A DNA stretch of 64,000 nucleotides from Dyadobacter sp. UC 10. Its GTDB lineage: Bacteria > Bacteroidota > Bacteroidia > Cytophagales > Spirosomataceae. The notes under the pieces are model-generated. The model was not told where the DNA came from. It made no database searches and was given only the letters and a program-made list of their open reading frames with translations. The position numbers and the translations under genes are program-made. Shown here in pieces: positions 52,900 to 61,920 of the stretch (positions are counted from its first letter, which is position 1; every line of letters begins with the position of its first letter). The stretch spans positions 1,488,001-1,552,000 of the forward strand of contig NZ_VSRN01000001.1 in NCBI RefSeq assembly GCF_008369915.1. Reading direction: 5' to 3'.

Positions 52900-54846
52900 A
52901 TGGAATCTAAGCACAAAGTTGATAAGGTAACCGCAGCCGGTGTACTGGTCGCATTCGGCATCATCTACGGGGATATTGGCACTTCTCCGCTGTACGTAAT
53001 GCAGGCGATCATCATGAACGAGCGCATTACTGAGGAAATTATTTACGGAGCTATATCCTGTATCTTCTGGACGCTGACACTCCAGACCACCATCAAATAT
53101 GTAATTCTGATCCTGCGCGCCGATAACAGAGGTGAAGGCGGGATTTTTGCGTTATATGCATTGGTCCGAAAACACGCCAAGTGGCTCACAGTCCCGGCTA
53201 TTATCGGCGGTAGTACCCTACTCGCCGACGGTATCATCACCCCGCCCATTTCCGTTTCCTCTGCGGTAGAAGGTTTACAACTCATATATCCGAATATCCA
53301 GACCATACCCATCGTAATCAGCATTCTGACGTTGATTTTCGTTATCCAGGCTTTTGGTACCAAAGTAGTTGGCCGGGCGTTCGGGCCGCTGATGGTTACC
53401 TGGTTTGTCATGCTGGGCGTGCTGGGTTTAAACCAGATTTTGGTTCACCCGGAGATATTAAAAGCACTCAATCCGGTTTATGGCTATCATTTGATTGCCG
53501 ATCATCCCGAAGGATTCTGGATACTGGGTGCAGTATTTCTTTGTACAACAGGTGCTGAGGCTTTGTACTCCGATCTTGGACATTGCGGCCGCGAAAATAT
53601 TCGTATCAGCTGGATTTTCGTCAAGATATGCCTGCTGCTCAACTATTTCGGCCAGGGCGCCTGGCTGATCACTGAAATGGGCAACCTGCTTAATGCAAGA
53701 AAACCCTTTTACGAAATCATGCCGGAATGGTGGCTGCTGCCGGGCGTTGTGATTGCTACACTGGCCGCGATCATCGCTAGTCAGGCGGTTATAACCGGCT
53801 CATTTACGCTCATTTCAGAAGCTATCCGTCTGAATTTTTGGCCGAAAGTAAGGCTCATTTATCCAAGCGATCAGAAAGGACAGCTTTATGTGCCAAGTAT
53901 CAACTGGCTGTTGTGGCTCGGTTGCAGCGGGGTCGTTTTGTATTTCCGCCAATCGTCCAATATGGAAGCGGCATATGGTCTGGCGATTACGCTGACCATG
54001 ATCATGACTACCATTTTATTCTCTTACTATCTCTATATCAAGCGGGTAAACCTCTGGATCGTCATTGCATTCATGCTGCTTTACCTATTTATAGAAGGCA
54101 TGTTCCTGGGTGCGAACTTGTCTAAATTCATGCACGGCGGCTGGTTTACGATCATGGCGGGAACGCTGGTAGCAGGTTTGATGACCGTTTGGCTTAGAGC
54201 TTTTTACATCAAACTGAGATTGACCGAATACACCAAACTGGAAAAGTATCTGCCAGCCTTGCATGAGCTTAGCCGGGATATCAGTATTCCAAAATACACG
54301 ACGCACCTTGTCTTCATGACAAATGCTTCGAGAGCAACAGAAATTGAAACAAAAGTCATCTACTCCATTTTTCAAAAAAGGCCCAAACGTGCTGACGTAT
54401 ATTGGTTTATACACGTGGACATTACTGACGATCCGTACACAATGGAGTACAAGGTATTGTCGGACGACGACAATAACGACAATGTGATCAAGATCAATTT
54501 CAGGCTTGGTTTCCGGGTGGATCAACGGATCAATATGTTTTTCCGCAAAGTTGTGGAAGATATGGTGATGAATAAGGAGGTGGATATTACGAGCCGCTAC
54601 GAGTCGCTGAGCAAGCAGAATATTACGGGAGATTTCCGCTTTGTAGTATTGGAAAGGTTTCTTTCTTTCGAAAATGACCTGCCGCTATTCGAGCAGTTGG
54701 TGATGAAAACCTACTTTTTCGTGAAAGATTTCACTACTCCGGAAGACAAATGGTTCGGGTTGGACAGCAGTTCGGTGAAGATAGAAAAAGTGCCTCTGAT
54801 CATCCGCCCGGTAGAAAATGTCAAGTTGAGAAGGGTGTATAACTGA
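52900..54846 (+). CDS. kup: KUP/Kup system potassium transporter
   Basis: 648 aa, normal Kup length. The family start is GVLVAFGIIYGDIGTSPLYV, then DNRGEGGIFALYAL, then TTGAEALYSDLGHCGRENI. Twelve membrane helices are followed by a C-terminal cytoplasmic domain of about 190 residues. It imports K+ with protons. The gene ends 8 nt before the convergent phosphoribosyltransferase gene. The 90-nt gap to mntH has no strong terminator. Confidence 0.96.
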   Translation: MESKHKVDKVTAAGVLVAFGIIYGDIGTSPLYVMQAIIMNERITEEIIYGAISCIFWTLTLQTTIKYVILILRADNRGEGGIFALYALVRKHAKWLTVPAIIGGSTLLADGIITPPISVSSAVEGLQLIYPNIQTIPIVISILTLIFVIQAFGTKVVGRAFGPLMVTWFVMLGVLGLNQILVHPEILKALNPVYGYHLIADHPEGFWILGAVFLCTTGAEALYSDLGHCGRENIRISWIFVKICLLLNYFGQGAWLITEMGNLLNARKPFYEIMPEWWLLPGVVIATLAAIIASQAVITGSFTLISEAIRLNFWPKVRLIYPSDQKGQLYVPSINWLLWLGCSGVVLYFRQSSNMEAAYGLAITLTMIMTTILFSYYLYIKRVNLWIVIAFMLLYLFIEGMFLGANLSKFMHGGWFTIMAGTLVAGLMTVWLRAFYIKLRLTEYTKLEKYLPALHELSRDISIPKYTTHLVFMTNASRATEIETKVIYSIFQKRPKRADVYWFIHVDITDDPYTMEYKVLSDDDNNDNVIKINFRLGFRVDQRINMFFRKVVEDMVMNKEVDITSRYESLSKQNITGDFRFVVLERFLSFENDLPLFEQLVMKTYFFVKDFTTPEDKWFGLDSSSVKIEKVPLIIRPVENVKLRRVYN

Positions 54847-54854
54847 TCTTTTTT

Positions 54855-55370
54855 CTATTTCAGGTATACCCCTTCCTCGCCTTTTTTGCTGAGCACTACT
54901 TTCACGTGCTCAGTTAATGTTGTACTCAGGGAATAGCCTACGTAATCGGCATGCACGGGAAATAAGTGGTGGCTGCGGTCCACGACTACGGCGACCTGCA
55001 CTTTTTTCATCGGTACTTTCAGAAAAGGTTCAAGCGCGAAAGCAAGGGTACGGCCGGTATTCAGAACATCGTCAGCCAGGATAATCACCCGGTTTTCAAT
55101 TTCTATTTCTTTATCAAAAACAATAGGACTTTGATAATGCAGCTGTTTATCAAAACGCAGCTCTATCAAATCCACCTGAAAAGGAGCTATTGCACCCAAT
55201 TCCGCCGCCAGCATTGCAGCGAAAGCATATCCTTCTCCCGAAATGCCTGCGATGATTACGCCAGTTTCTTTAAAATTATTCTCATAAATCTCAAAAGCAA
55301 TCCTTCTGATTTTCTGGTTCGTTTGATACGAGCTGAGTATTTGCCGTGGAGAAATAGTGCTTTCAGTCAT
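54855..55370 (-). CDS. PyrR-like phosphoribosyltransferase-domain protein
   Basis: 171 aa. The PRPP-binding loop is VIILADDVLNTGRTLAFAL (Asp-Asp and T-G-R-T) and a further segment is GVIIAGISGEGYAFAAMLA. It is related to the PyrR bifunctional regulator/UPRTase family by size, but the pyr mRNA-binding surface cannot be verified. Such proteins are annotated in Bacteroidota as stand-alone phosphoribosyltransferases. It is convergent with kup and lies downstream of the amidotransferase gene. Confidence 0.85.
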   Translation of the reverse strand: MTESTISPRQILSSYQTNQKIRRIAFEIYENNFKETGVIIAGISGEGYAFAAMLAAELGAIAPFQVDLIELRFDKQLHYQSPIVFDKEIEIENRVIILADDVLNTGRTLAFALEPFLKVPMKKVQVAVVVDRSHHLFPVHADYVGYSLSTTLTEHVKVVLSKKGEEGVYLK

Positions 55371-55427
55371 TGAAAAAAGTGATTCGTAACAAATTGTAGG
55401 CTAAAAATAAGCATACATCCGACTACT

Positions 55428-56129
55428 TCATAATGATGCAAAATTCTTTATCCAGCCTGCAATCAGCAGTTCATCGGTAGGAATTGAAAGACTGACAATA
55501 CCTGAATTGACCTTGGTCTCGCCTATTCTTTCAATCCGCAACTCCATTAAAGCCTTATTATAGCTCTTGGGAAACTCCGGATGTGCCTGGATACCAATCA
55601 TATTCGTCCCAACCTGAAACATGCCGACATTGCAGTCGCTAGTTTGCGCCAGCAATACACTGTGTTCCGGCATTTTCACAACCTGGTCCTGGCACATCAT
55701 CAGCAGATTAAATTTTTCTTTTGAAGGACTAATCCAGTTTGCAGGTTTCAAAAGCGAAAATTCATGTACGCCCACGCACCAGCCTAAACTGCCTTTTTCA
55801 ACTTTACCGCCCAGAGCTTCTGCAAGCATCTGGTGCCCGAAACAGATCCCGGCGTACTTTTGACCGGATTCATAAATCTCCCTCACAAATTCTTTCAACC
55901 TGAAAATCCATTCTTCCTCGTCATAAACTGAAAATTTTGAACCCGTACAAATATATAGGTCACACGCACGAGCGGATTCCGGGAAATGCCCATTGCAAAC
56001 ATCATAAAATGTGAATTCCCAATCCGCCGCAACCTGCTTGAACAATGCCGGAAACATTTGTCTGTAATCCCCGGCAATATGCAGCAGCTCTTCGCGCACG
56101 TGGTCACATTCCAGCAGTCCTACCTTCAT
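55428..56129 (-). CDS. Class I glutamine amidotransferase-like hydrolase
   Basis: 233 aa. The nucleophile is Cys96 in AGICFGHQMLAEALGG, with His183 and Glu185 in IGIQAHPEFPKSY. The fold is that of GMP-synthase-like class I GATases. In gamma-glutamylation pathways such as Puu, the final hydrolase (PuuD) is a class I GATase-like enzyme that frees glutamate. The gene lies 6 nt after the aldehyde dehydrogenase gene, downstream of the SDR gene. It may hydrolyse a gamma-glutamyl amide, which is inferred from context. Confidence 0.87.
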   Translation of the reverse strand: MKVGLLECDHVREELLHIAGDYRQMFPALFKQVAADWEFTFYDVCNGHFPESARACDLYICTGSKFSVYDEEEWIFRLKEFVREIYESGQKYAGICFGHQMLAEALGGKVEKGSLGWCVGVHEFSLLKPANWISPSKEKFNLLMMCQDQVVKMPEHSVLLAQTSDCNVGMFQVGTNMIGIQAHPEFPKSYNKALMELRIERIGETKVNSGIVSLSIPTDELLIAGWIKNFASL

Positions 56130-56135
56130 CGAAAA

Positions 56136-57527
56136 TCAGCTGTTAACCTTTAAATGGAATGATTTCGGACGTGTTAATGCCTCGTACCCTATCGTCGAAA
56201 GCGTGCAGCCGCGCCCTGAATTTTTCACACCTGTCCACGCTAATGCGGGGTCGAGATAGTCGCAGCGGTTCATAAACCAGGTACCGGTTTCGACCTGCTC
56301 ACCGATCGCCAGTGCGGCATCCAGATCCGAAGTCCAGATTGATGCTGTTAACCCATATTGACTGTCATTCATTAATTTAATTGCCTCATTATCGTCTTCA
56401 ACAGGCATGATACCCACTACCGGCGCAAAGGTCTCCTCTGTCATAATGTCCATCGAATGACTTACATTAACCAATACCTGCGGCGCAAAGTAAGGGGTGC
56501 CTGACTGATGTGAGGGAAACAGACCCGGGTCAATCAATGCAGCAGCGCCCTGGGCGATTGCCTCATCAATTTGCTTTTGAGCGAAATCAGCAGCAGAAGT
56601 CCGCACCATAGGTCCCAGTGTAGTGTCCGGGTCCAGCGGATCGCCCAGTTTGTAGGTTTTTGTCAGCTTGACAAATTCATCAACAAACTGCTCATAAACG
56701 TCCTTATGCACATAAATGCGCTCAATACCGCAGCACGATTGTCCGGAGTTAAAGAAAGAACCGTCGACCAGATTCTCGACTGCATCTGCAAGATTCGCAT
56801 CGGCCCTCACATAAGCAGGATCTTTCCCGCCAAGCTCCAGTCCACCGACTATAAACCTATCATTAATGGCCGTTTGCACCGCATGCCCACCTTCTACCGA
56901 ACCGGTAAATGCCACGTAATCAACACGCTTATCGCCGATCACATGCGCCACCTGCCCATGACTTAAATGCAGAAACTGGAATACCCCCTTAGGCAAACCT
57001 GCATATTCAAAAGCGGCGGCATAACGCTCGGCACAAAGCGGAGTCTGCTGCGCGTGCTTCAAAATCACCGCATTTCCAGACATAATAGCTGGTATAACAG
57101 AATTGACGGAGGTCAGGTACGGATAATTCCAGGGAGCGACCACAAATACAACCCCGAGCGGATCGCGGCGGATGAATCGTTTGAACCCCGGAATTTCCTC
57201 CACTTCCACATCCGAAAGCGCCTTTTCGGCAACAGAGATCATATATTTAGCGCGTTCCTGAAAACCTTTCCGGATCTCATTCGCAGTATACCGGATCGGC
57301 CGGCCCATTTGCCAGGTCAACTCCAAGCCGATCTCGTCGGCATGATCAAGGAAGTACTCGACTGCTTTATGACATATTGCAGCGCGTTCAGCCACGGTCG
57401 TTTTGCGCCACTCCTTTTGCGCAGCAACTGCTTCATTTAAAGCATTTTCTACGGCCGCGGCATCAGCCAATGTGCGTTCCACATAAACTGACCCATCAAT
57501 CGGACTTATTGTTTTCTGAATTGACAT
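56136..57527 (-). CDS. NAD(P)-dependent aldehyde dehydrogenase
   Basis: 463 aa from the ATG at 57527, which follows repeat element D. The nucleophile is Cys265 in FNSGQSCCGIER and the general base is Glu231 in GGLELGGKDPAYV. The N-terminal cofactor-binding region has VFVVAPWNYPYLTSVNSVIP and VDYVAFTGSVEGGHAVQ. It resembles succinate-semialdehyde and gamma-aminobutyraldehyde dehydrogenase-like enzymes. It would oxidise the aldehyde made by the neighbouring SDR or by another oxidase. The gene is close to the GATase gene and shares its direction. Confidence 0.93.
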   Translation of the reverse strand: MSIQKTISPIDGSVYVERTLADAAAVENALNEAVAAQKEWRKTTVAERAAICHKAVEYFLDHADEIGLELTWQMGRPIRYTANEIRKGFQERAKYMISVAEKALSDVEVEEIPGFKRFIRRDPLGVVFVVAPWNYPYLTSVNSVIPAIMSGNAVILKHAQQTPLCAERYAAAFEYAGLPKGVFQFLHLSHGQVAHVIGDKRVDYVAFTGSVEGGHAVQTAINDRFIVGGLELGGKDPAYVRADANLADAVENLVDGSFFNSGQSCCGIERIYVHKDVYEQFVDEFVKLTKTYKLGDPLDPDTTLGPMVRTSAADFAQKQIDEAIAQGAAALIDPGLFPSHQSGTPYFAPQVLVNVSHSMDIMTEETFAPVVGIMPVEDDNEAIKLMNDSQYGLTASIWTSDLDAALAIGEQVETGTWFMNRCDYLDPALAWTGVKNSGRGCTLSTIGYEALTRPKSFHLKVNS

Positions 57528-57534
57528 TGTTTTT

Positions 57535-57675
57535 AAAGGGGAATAAAGGGAGGAAGGAGGAAAGGGACGAAGGAGGGACGGGGGCCAAGAAAGGAAAGAT
57601 AAGGAGAACAAAAAAGAGGATGAACTATTATTTCCCTACCCTCCTTCCTCCTTCCTCCCTTCATCCCTTTCCTCC
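57535..57675. repeat. Low-complexity inverted repeat element D (GGAAGGAGG type)
   Basis: The plus strand shows a purine arm (57535-57616) then a pyrimidine arm (57631-57675). The longest exact pairing is 15 bp, GGGAGGAAGGAGGAA (57548-57562) with 57645-57659. The units are of the same kind as in element B but the sequence is not a copy. The gap lies between the SDR stop and the aldehyde dehydrogenase start. Confidence 0.85.
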
Positions 57676-57686
57676 ATTAACTCTTC

Positions 57687-58460
57687 TTAAACGGGAGTAA
57701 CGTAGGCGGACGTGATTCCTCCGTCGACCAGAAAATCAGTACCTGTCACAAACGAAGCTTCATCGGAAGCGAGAAATAATGCGGCGTATGCCATTTCTTT
57801 GGCTTCTCCGAAACGACCCATCGGAATGTGTACCAGCCGCCTTTGTTTTTTTTCTTCTGTATTTAAGAACTTCATCAAAAGCTCCGTCCGCAAAGGTCCC
57901 GGACACAACGCATTCACACGGATATTTTCCCTGGCGTGAATGATCGCAAGCTCTCTTGTCAAAGCCAGAACAGCACCTTTGCTCGCTGTGTAAGCGACCT
58001 GCGGAGTGGCCGCGCCCAAAATGGCTACAAAAGAAGCAGTATTGATGATCGAACCGCCTCCTGCTCTTTGCAGCGCCGGGATACCGTATTTGCAACCGAG
58101 AAACACACCTTTTGCGTTGATATTCATGGTCAAGTCCCAAACTGACTCTTCGGTGGTCATCGCATTATCATCGTCACTGTGCATGATTCCTGCATTATTG
58201 AAAATGATATTCAGCTTGCCGAATTTCTCTTCCGCAAAAGCGACGGCAGCCTCACAGTCAGCCGCTTTGGAAACGTCTGAATGCAGGAAGAAAGCTTCCC
58301 CGCCTGCATTAACAATTTCATCAGCGGTTTCCTGACCAGCAGCGTCATTTACATCGGTAACGACAATTTTGGCTCCTTCTTTTGCAAATAAAAGAGCAGT
58401 TTCACGGCCAATCCCGCCGCTTCCGCCTGTGATAAGGGCAACTTTACCTTCTAAACGCAT
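57687..58460 (-). CDS. Short-chain dehydrogenase/reductase
   Basis: 257 aa, classical SDR. Cofactor motif TGGSGGIG (residues 11-18), NNAG at 88-91, catalytic Ser143, Tyr157 and Lys161 (NTASFVAIL, YTASKGAV), and a C-terminal FVTGTDFLVDGG. An Asp at the end of strand 2 (VVTDVND) suggests NAD preference. It may oxidise an alcohol of an amino-alcohol derivative, as the neighbouring genes suggest. A decayed IS200-like gene separates it from the glutamine-synthetase-like gene. Confidence 0.93.
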   Translation of the reverse strand: MRLEGKVALITGGSGGIGRETALLFAKEGAKIVVTDVNDAAGQETADEIVNAGGEAFFLHSDVSKAADCEAAVAFAEEKFGKLNIIFNNAGIMHSDDDNAMTTEESVWDLTMNINAKGVFLGCKYGIPALQRAGGGSIINTASFVAILGAATPQVAYTASKGAVLALTRELAIIHARENIRVNALCPGPLRTELLMKFLNTEEKKQRRLVHIPMGRFGEAKEMAYAALFLASDEASFVTGTDFLVDGGITSAYVTPV

Positions 58461-58509
58461 TGGTTTATGTTTTTTACGGTTATGTGATGTTATTAATAAT
58501 CAAATGTTT

Positions 58510-58694
58510 TTACATTTTTCGCCGAGGCACGTGGTCAGGCATACAAGGTACCGCCAGCATTTCAGAGTTACGATTTTGGACCAAGCCCGTCAGGTATTTG
58601 TGTAGTTCCTCTTTGTGTTCCTTAGGCATCAGGTTTTGCCTGTTTTTGATACTAAAAACAAATTGAAGATAAATCTGTGAAAGGTATCTGCCAT
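58510..58694 (-). pseudogene. IS200-family (Y1/HUH) transposase relic, frameshifted and truncated
   Basis: The reading starts at the ATG at 58694 as MADTFHRFIFNLFLVSKTGK, like the IS200 start MAxTYxxIYIQIVFxVxxRQ. It then shifts frame near the TGA at about 58632 and continues from 58629 as MPKEHKEELHKYLTGLVQNR, then MLAVPCMPDHV. It then leaves the family at the second residue of the HUH pair (PRRKM in place of the expected H-x-L) and stops at 58510. Typical proteins are about 150 aa, so this is a terminally lost copy with no catalytic tyrosine. Confidence 0.72.
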
Positions 58695-58730
58695 GAAATT
58701 AAGTGTGTGTTTTACAAAAAAACCTAAGTT

Positions 58731-60107
58731 CTAAATTTGCTCAAAATAGCGCTTCCGCTCCCAATCTGTGACTGATGTGTCGTAGGCTCTTTGTTCGTTT
58801 CGGAAAAAGTGGGTGTAATGCTCGACTACTTCTTTTCCAAAGGTGTTTTTGGCAAACTCACTTTGCTCAAATATAGCGACCGCCTCCGATAGGGTATAAG
58901 GCACGCGGGGCAAATGGGCAGCAGCGTAGATATCTCCTTCAAAGCACTCGGGTGGCTCTATTTTATTTTTGATACCATCGAGTCCTGATGCCAGGGAAGC
59001 TGCAAAGGCCAGGTAAGGATTACAATCGGCACCAGGGATCCGACATTCGATCCGCAAACTTTTTCCGCTTCCGACTACCCTGAAACCCGCAGTCCGGTTA
59101 TCGTAACTCCACGCCAGCCTCGTGGGCGCCCAGGAGCCGTCGACAAATCGCTTGTACGAGTTGACCGTAGGCGCATAAAAAGGCATTACATCCGGTACGT
59201 GTTTGATCCACCCGCCCAGAAACCAGCGAAAAAGATCAGACCCTTTGACCGGGCCAAACTCCTGGTCGCCTGCAAATGCATTCTCGCCATCTTTCCACAA
59301 ACTCATGTGAATATGACTGCTGGAACCTGCCTGATCCGTCGCGAATTTGGCCATAAAAGTGACGGAAAGCCCCATCGCATCAGCCACTTCCTTCATGCAT
59401 TGCTTGTAAACGACATGGTTGTCGGCCATCGAAAGTACGTCTGCATATTTCACATTCAGCTCGTGCTGGCCGAGCCCCCACTCGCCTTTTGAAGTTTCGA
59501 TTGGAATGCCTGATTTTTTCAAATGCCTTCTTACCACGGAAGTAAATTTTTCATTCCGCGTTCCCTGCATAATGTGATAATCTTCCAGATAATAACCGGC
59601 CGGCGAGAGGTTTTGGTAACCTTGCTGAAATGCTTGCTTGTAACTGTTTTCGAGCAGGTAATATTCCAGCTCAGAGGCGGCAAAACAGCCCATTTCATCT
59701 GCTTTCAGCCTGTCCAGCTGCTTTTTAAGAACGGAACGGGGCGCTATGGATTCGGGTTGGTGTGTTTTATCATTGTGAACGTCGCAAATTACCAGTGCCG
59801 TTTTGTCGAGCCAATCCGCCGCACGCAACGTTTTCAGGTCAGGTACCAGATGAAAATCGCCGTAACCCAACTCCCAGTTGGCATATTTGTAACCCGGTAC
59901 AGGGTCCATCGCCATATCCGTCGTGAGCAGATAATTGCAACCGTGAGTCCCGTCTTCCAGGACTGAATCGAGAAAATACTCCGCGTCGACGCGCTTTCCC
60001 ATTAACCGGCCGTAGTGATCCGTAAAACCGACCACGATCGTATCAATCAACCCTTCAACCGTTTTACTTCTTAGTTCTTCTACCGTGAGAAATCCTTTTT
60101 TGTCCAT
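58731..60107 (-). CDS. Glutamine-synthetase-like gamma-glutamyl ligase (PuuA/GlnA4-like)
   Basis: 458 aa. The GS fold is visible: IVVGFTDHYGRLMGKRVDAE, HGCNYLLTTDMAMDPVPGY, KGEWGLGQHELNVKYADVL, AGSSSHIHMSLW and NRTAGFRVVGSG. It lacks the canonical regulatory loop and adenylylation site seen in GlnA. Related enzymes ligate glutamate to polyamines or to ethanolamine. With downstream SDR, aldehyde dehydrogenase and amidotransferase genes it fits a gamma-glutamylation catabolic pathway, but the amine is not known. The gene follows DUF4230 by 24 nt. Confidence 0.87.
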   Translation of the reverse strand: MDKKGFLTVEELRSKTVEGLIDTIVVGFTDHYGRLMGKRVDAEYFLDSVLEDGTHGCNYLLTTDMAMDPVPGYKYANWELGYGDFHLVPDLKTLRAADWLDKTALVICDVHNDKTHQPESIAPRSVLKKQLDRLKADEMGCFAASELEYYLLENSYKQAFQQGYQNLSPAGYYLEDYHIMQGTRNEKFTSVVRRHLKKSGIPIETSKGEWGLGQHELNVKYADVLSMADNHVVYKQCMKEVADAMGLSVTFMAKFATDQAGSSSHIHMSLWKDGENAFAGDQEFGPVKGSDLFRWFLGGWIKHVPDVMPFYAPTVNSYKRFVDGSWAPTRLAWSYDNRTAGFRVVGSGKSLRIECRIPGADCNPYLAFAASLASGLDGIKNKIEPPECFEGDIYAAAHLPRVPYTLSEAVAIFEQSEFAKNTFGKEVVEHYTHFFRNEQRAYDTSVTDWERKRYFEQI

Positions 60108-60131
60108 CGTTAAGGGTTTGTGGCAAAATGG

Positions 60132-60755
60132 TTAGCGCAATTTTTCGATCTCGACGCTCATTGGAAATTTAAGTATTACTTTTTTCCCTGATGCTTTTTC
60201 TAAAACAGGCGTCAGTATTTTCCGTGCATTCTCCTTGGTTTGTTCCAAAATCCCCATGTCCCGGGCAGATTTCATGATTTGCTTTTCGGCCTGCCTGTAA
60301 GCTTCTTCCACCAGCTTTCCTTCTTCGTTGAATGCGTATTCGGTATTGTAAATCTTTGATTTACTGTGATCTATTTTAAAAACACAAAGCTCCGGCTCGG
60401 GCATATTCACAACCAGGTATTCGTCTTCCGAAGAAATATCGGCGATCTCCACCAGCGTGAGGTCGATGCAGCCGATTGCTTCTCCCTGCACGATCAGGAT
60501 CGCTTTTGCGTTGGGCAGGAACATCTTCACTTTTTCACGCTCCACTACATCCTTAAAGTTGTACTTCACCAGTTCCAGCTTACCCATTGCGCTGATCTCC
60601 TGCAAAACGATCGTGTGCGTAGTCTGCGTTTTATCTTCCATTCCAAACCAGTCGGGCACCCAGTTTCCGGTTCTGAAATTAGACCATATTGAATTTAACC
60701 CTGCTATTAACAGAACCAACACAAGCACGCGCACAAACCAGGAAATCAATCGCAT
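60132..60755 (-). CDS. DUF4230-family membrane-anchored protein
   Basis: 207 aa from the ATG at 60755 (MRLISWFVRVLVLVLLIAGL), which lies after the stop of the upstream BASS gene. One N-terminal membrane helix and an extracytoplasmic domain typical of DUF4230, with TTHTIVLQEISAMGKLELVKY and AILIVQGEAIGCIDLTLVEI. The family is uncharacterised but often near the envelope. It lies between the BASS gene (16 nt) and the GS-like gene (24 nt) with the same orientation. Confidence 0.88.
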   Translation of the reverse strand: MRLISWFVRVLVLVLLIAGLNSIWSNFRTGNWVPDWFGMEDKTQTTHTIVLQEISAMGKLELVKYNFKDVVEREKVKMFLPNAKAILIVQGEAIGCIDLTLVEIADISSEDEYLVVNMPEPELCVFKIDHSKSKIYNTEYAFNEEGKLVEEAYRQAEKQIMKSARDMGILEQTKENARKILTPVLEKASGKKVILKFPMSVEIEKLR

Positions 60756-60771
60756 CAAGTTGGAAATTATG

Positions 60772-61773
60772 TTAAAACTTATTTTCTCCGACAGGCTCTT
60801 TTGCCAGCCGCTGGGCAATGATACTCGCTGCTATAAGTTGCAGTGCATGATAAATCATAATAGGAAGCAGCATTATACCCGCCTGCGGACCTGCAAAAAG
60901 CACTTTTGACATGACCGCCCCCTGTACCAGCGATTTTTTGGAACCGCAAAAGACAGCCGTGATGCGGTCTTCGCGATTAAACTTTAACAGATTACTGATA
61001 AACGTCAACAGGAAATAGATTGCGAAAAACAGTGCCAGCATTCCTATTCCCAAAAATACGATTTCTTTCAATCCAAGCGAACTAAAAAGGTCCTCGCCAA
61101 AAGATTCACAGAATGAAGTATATACGATCAGCAAAATAGACGATTGATCGAAATAGCGGATATACTTTTTATTCTTTTCCGCAAAATAACCCCAGCGCTT
61201 GTTCAATAGAATCCCGGCAAATACCGGAAGTAATACTTGCAAAGCCAGCTTTCCTACTACTGACAGTAAGTCAAAATGCCCCGGCCCGGTATCCAGTACC
61301 AGCCCCATCCAGAATGGGGTAATCACCACGCCTATCAAACTGGAAATGCTCGCATTGAATATCGCCGCCGGAATATTGCCTCTCGCAATGGAAACCATCA
61401 CTACCGATGACGAAACCGTAGACGGCAGTGCCGTTAAAAAAAAGATCCCCAACCATAATGTCTTGCTTTCATCACTTTGAAACAATGGTTTAAAAGCCAG
61501 CGCAACGATTGGAAAAAGGACAAATGTGGACAGATGTACCATCAGGTGAAGCCGCCAGTTGGTGAGTCCTTCCCGTAGCTTGTCGGGACTCAGCCGCAGT
61601 CCGTAAAAAAAGAAAATGACGGAAACTGCATATGTGGATATTTCAGAAAGCGGGACGGGACTTTCTTTCATTCCCGGGTACGGCCAGAGCCACGCAAGCA
61701 AAATCATGCAGAGCAATGCGAGCATGAAACCATCTAATCCGGCTTTCCGGGCGGTATCTAGTATTTTACTCAT
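60772..61773 (-). CDS. Bile acid:sodium symporter (BASS)-family transporter
   Basis: 333 aa from the ATG at 61773. A longer frame of 493 aa exists, but its added N-terminus overlaps the divergent GH16 gene, is low in similarity and unlikely. About ten helices with EISTYAVSVIFFFYGLRLSP, ALPSTVSSSVVMVSIARGNI and DRITAVFCGSKKSLVQGAVM are characteristic of the YfeH/BASS group. The substrate is not known. It precedes DUF4230 and the GS-like gene on the same strand. Confidence 0.92.
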   Translation of the reverse strand: MSKILDTARKAGLDGFMLALLCMILLAWLWPYPGMKESPVPLSEISTYAVSVIFFFYGLRLSPDKLREGLTNWRLHLMVHLSTFVLFPIVALAFKPLFQSDESKTLWLGIFFLTALPSTVSSSVVMVSIARGNIPAAIFNASISSLIGVVITPFWMGLVLDTGPGHFDLLSVVGKLALQVLLPVFAGILLNKRWGYFAEKNKKYIRYFDQSSILLIVYTSFCESFGEDLFSSLGLKEIVFLGIGMLALFFAIYFLLTFISNLLKFNREDRITAVFCGSKKSLVQGAVMSKVLFAGPQAGIMLLPIMIYHALQLIAASIIAQRLAKEPVGENKF

Positions 61774-61920
61774 TGAATTGTACTTTAAGCTGGCAGTTTC
61801 CGGTACTGACAACTTTTGCCTTGCTAACAAAAGAAGGGAAAGTTGGTTAAATAAAAATCGCTTTCGCCTTATTAGTTTAATGAGGCCACCAGCCTTATCG
61901 GTTCCATAATCTTTTGAAAT

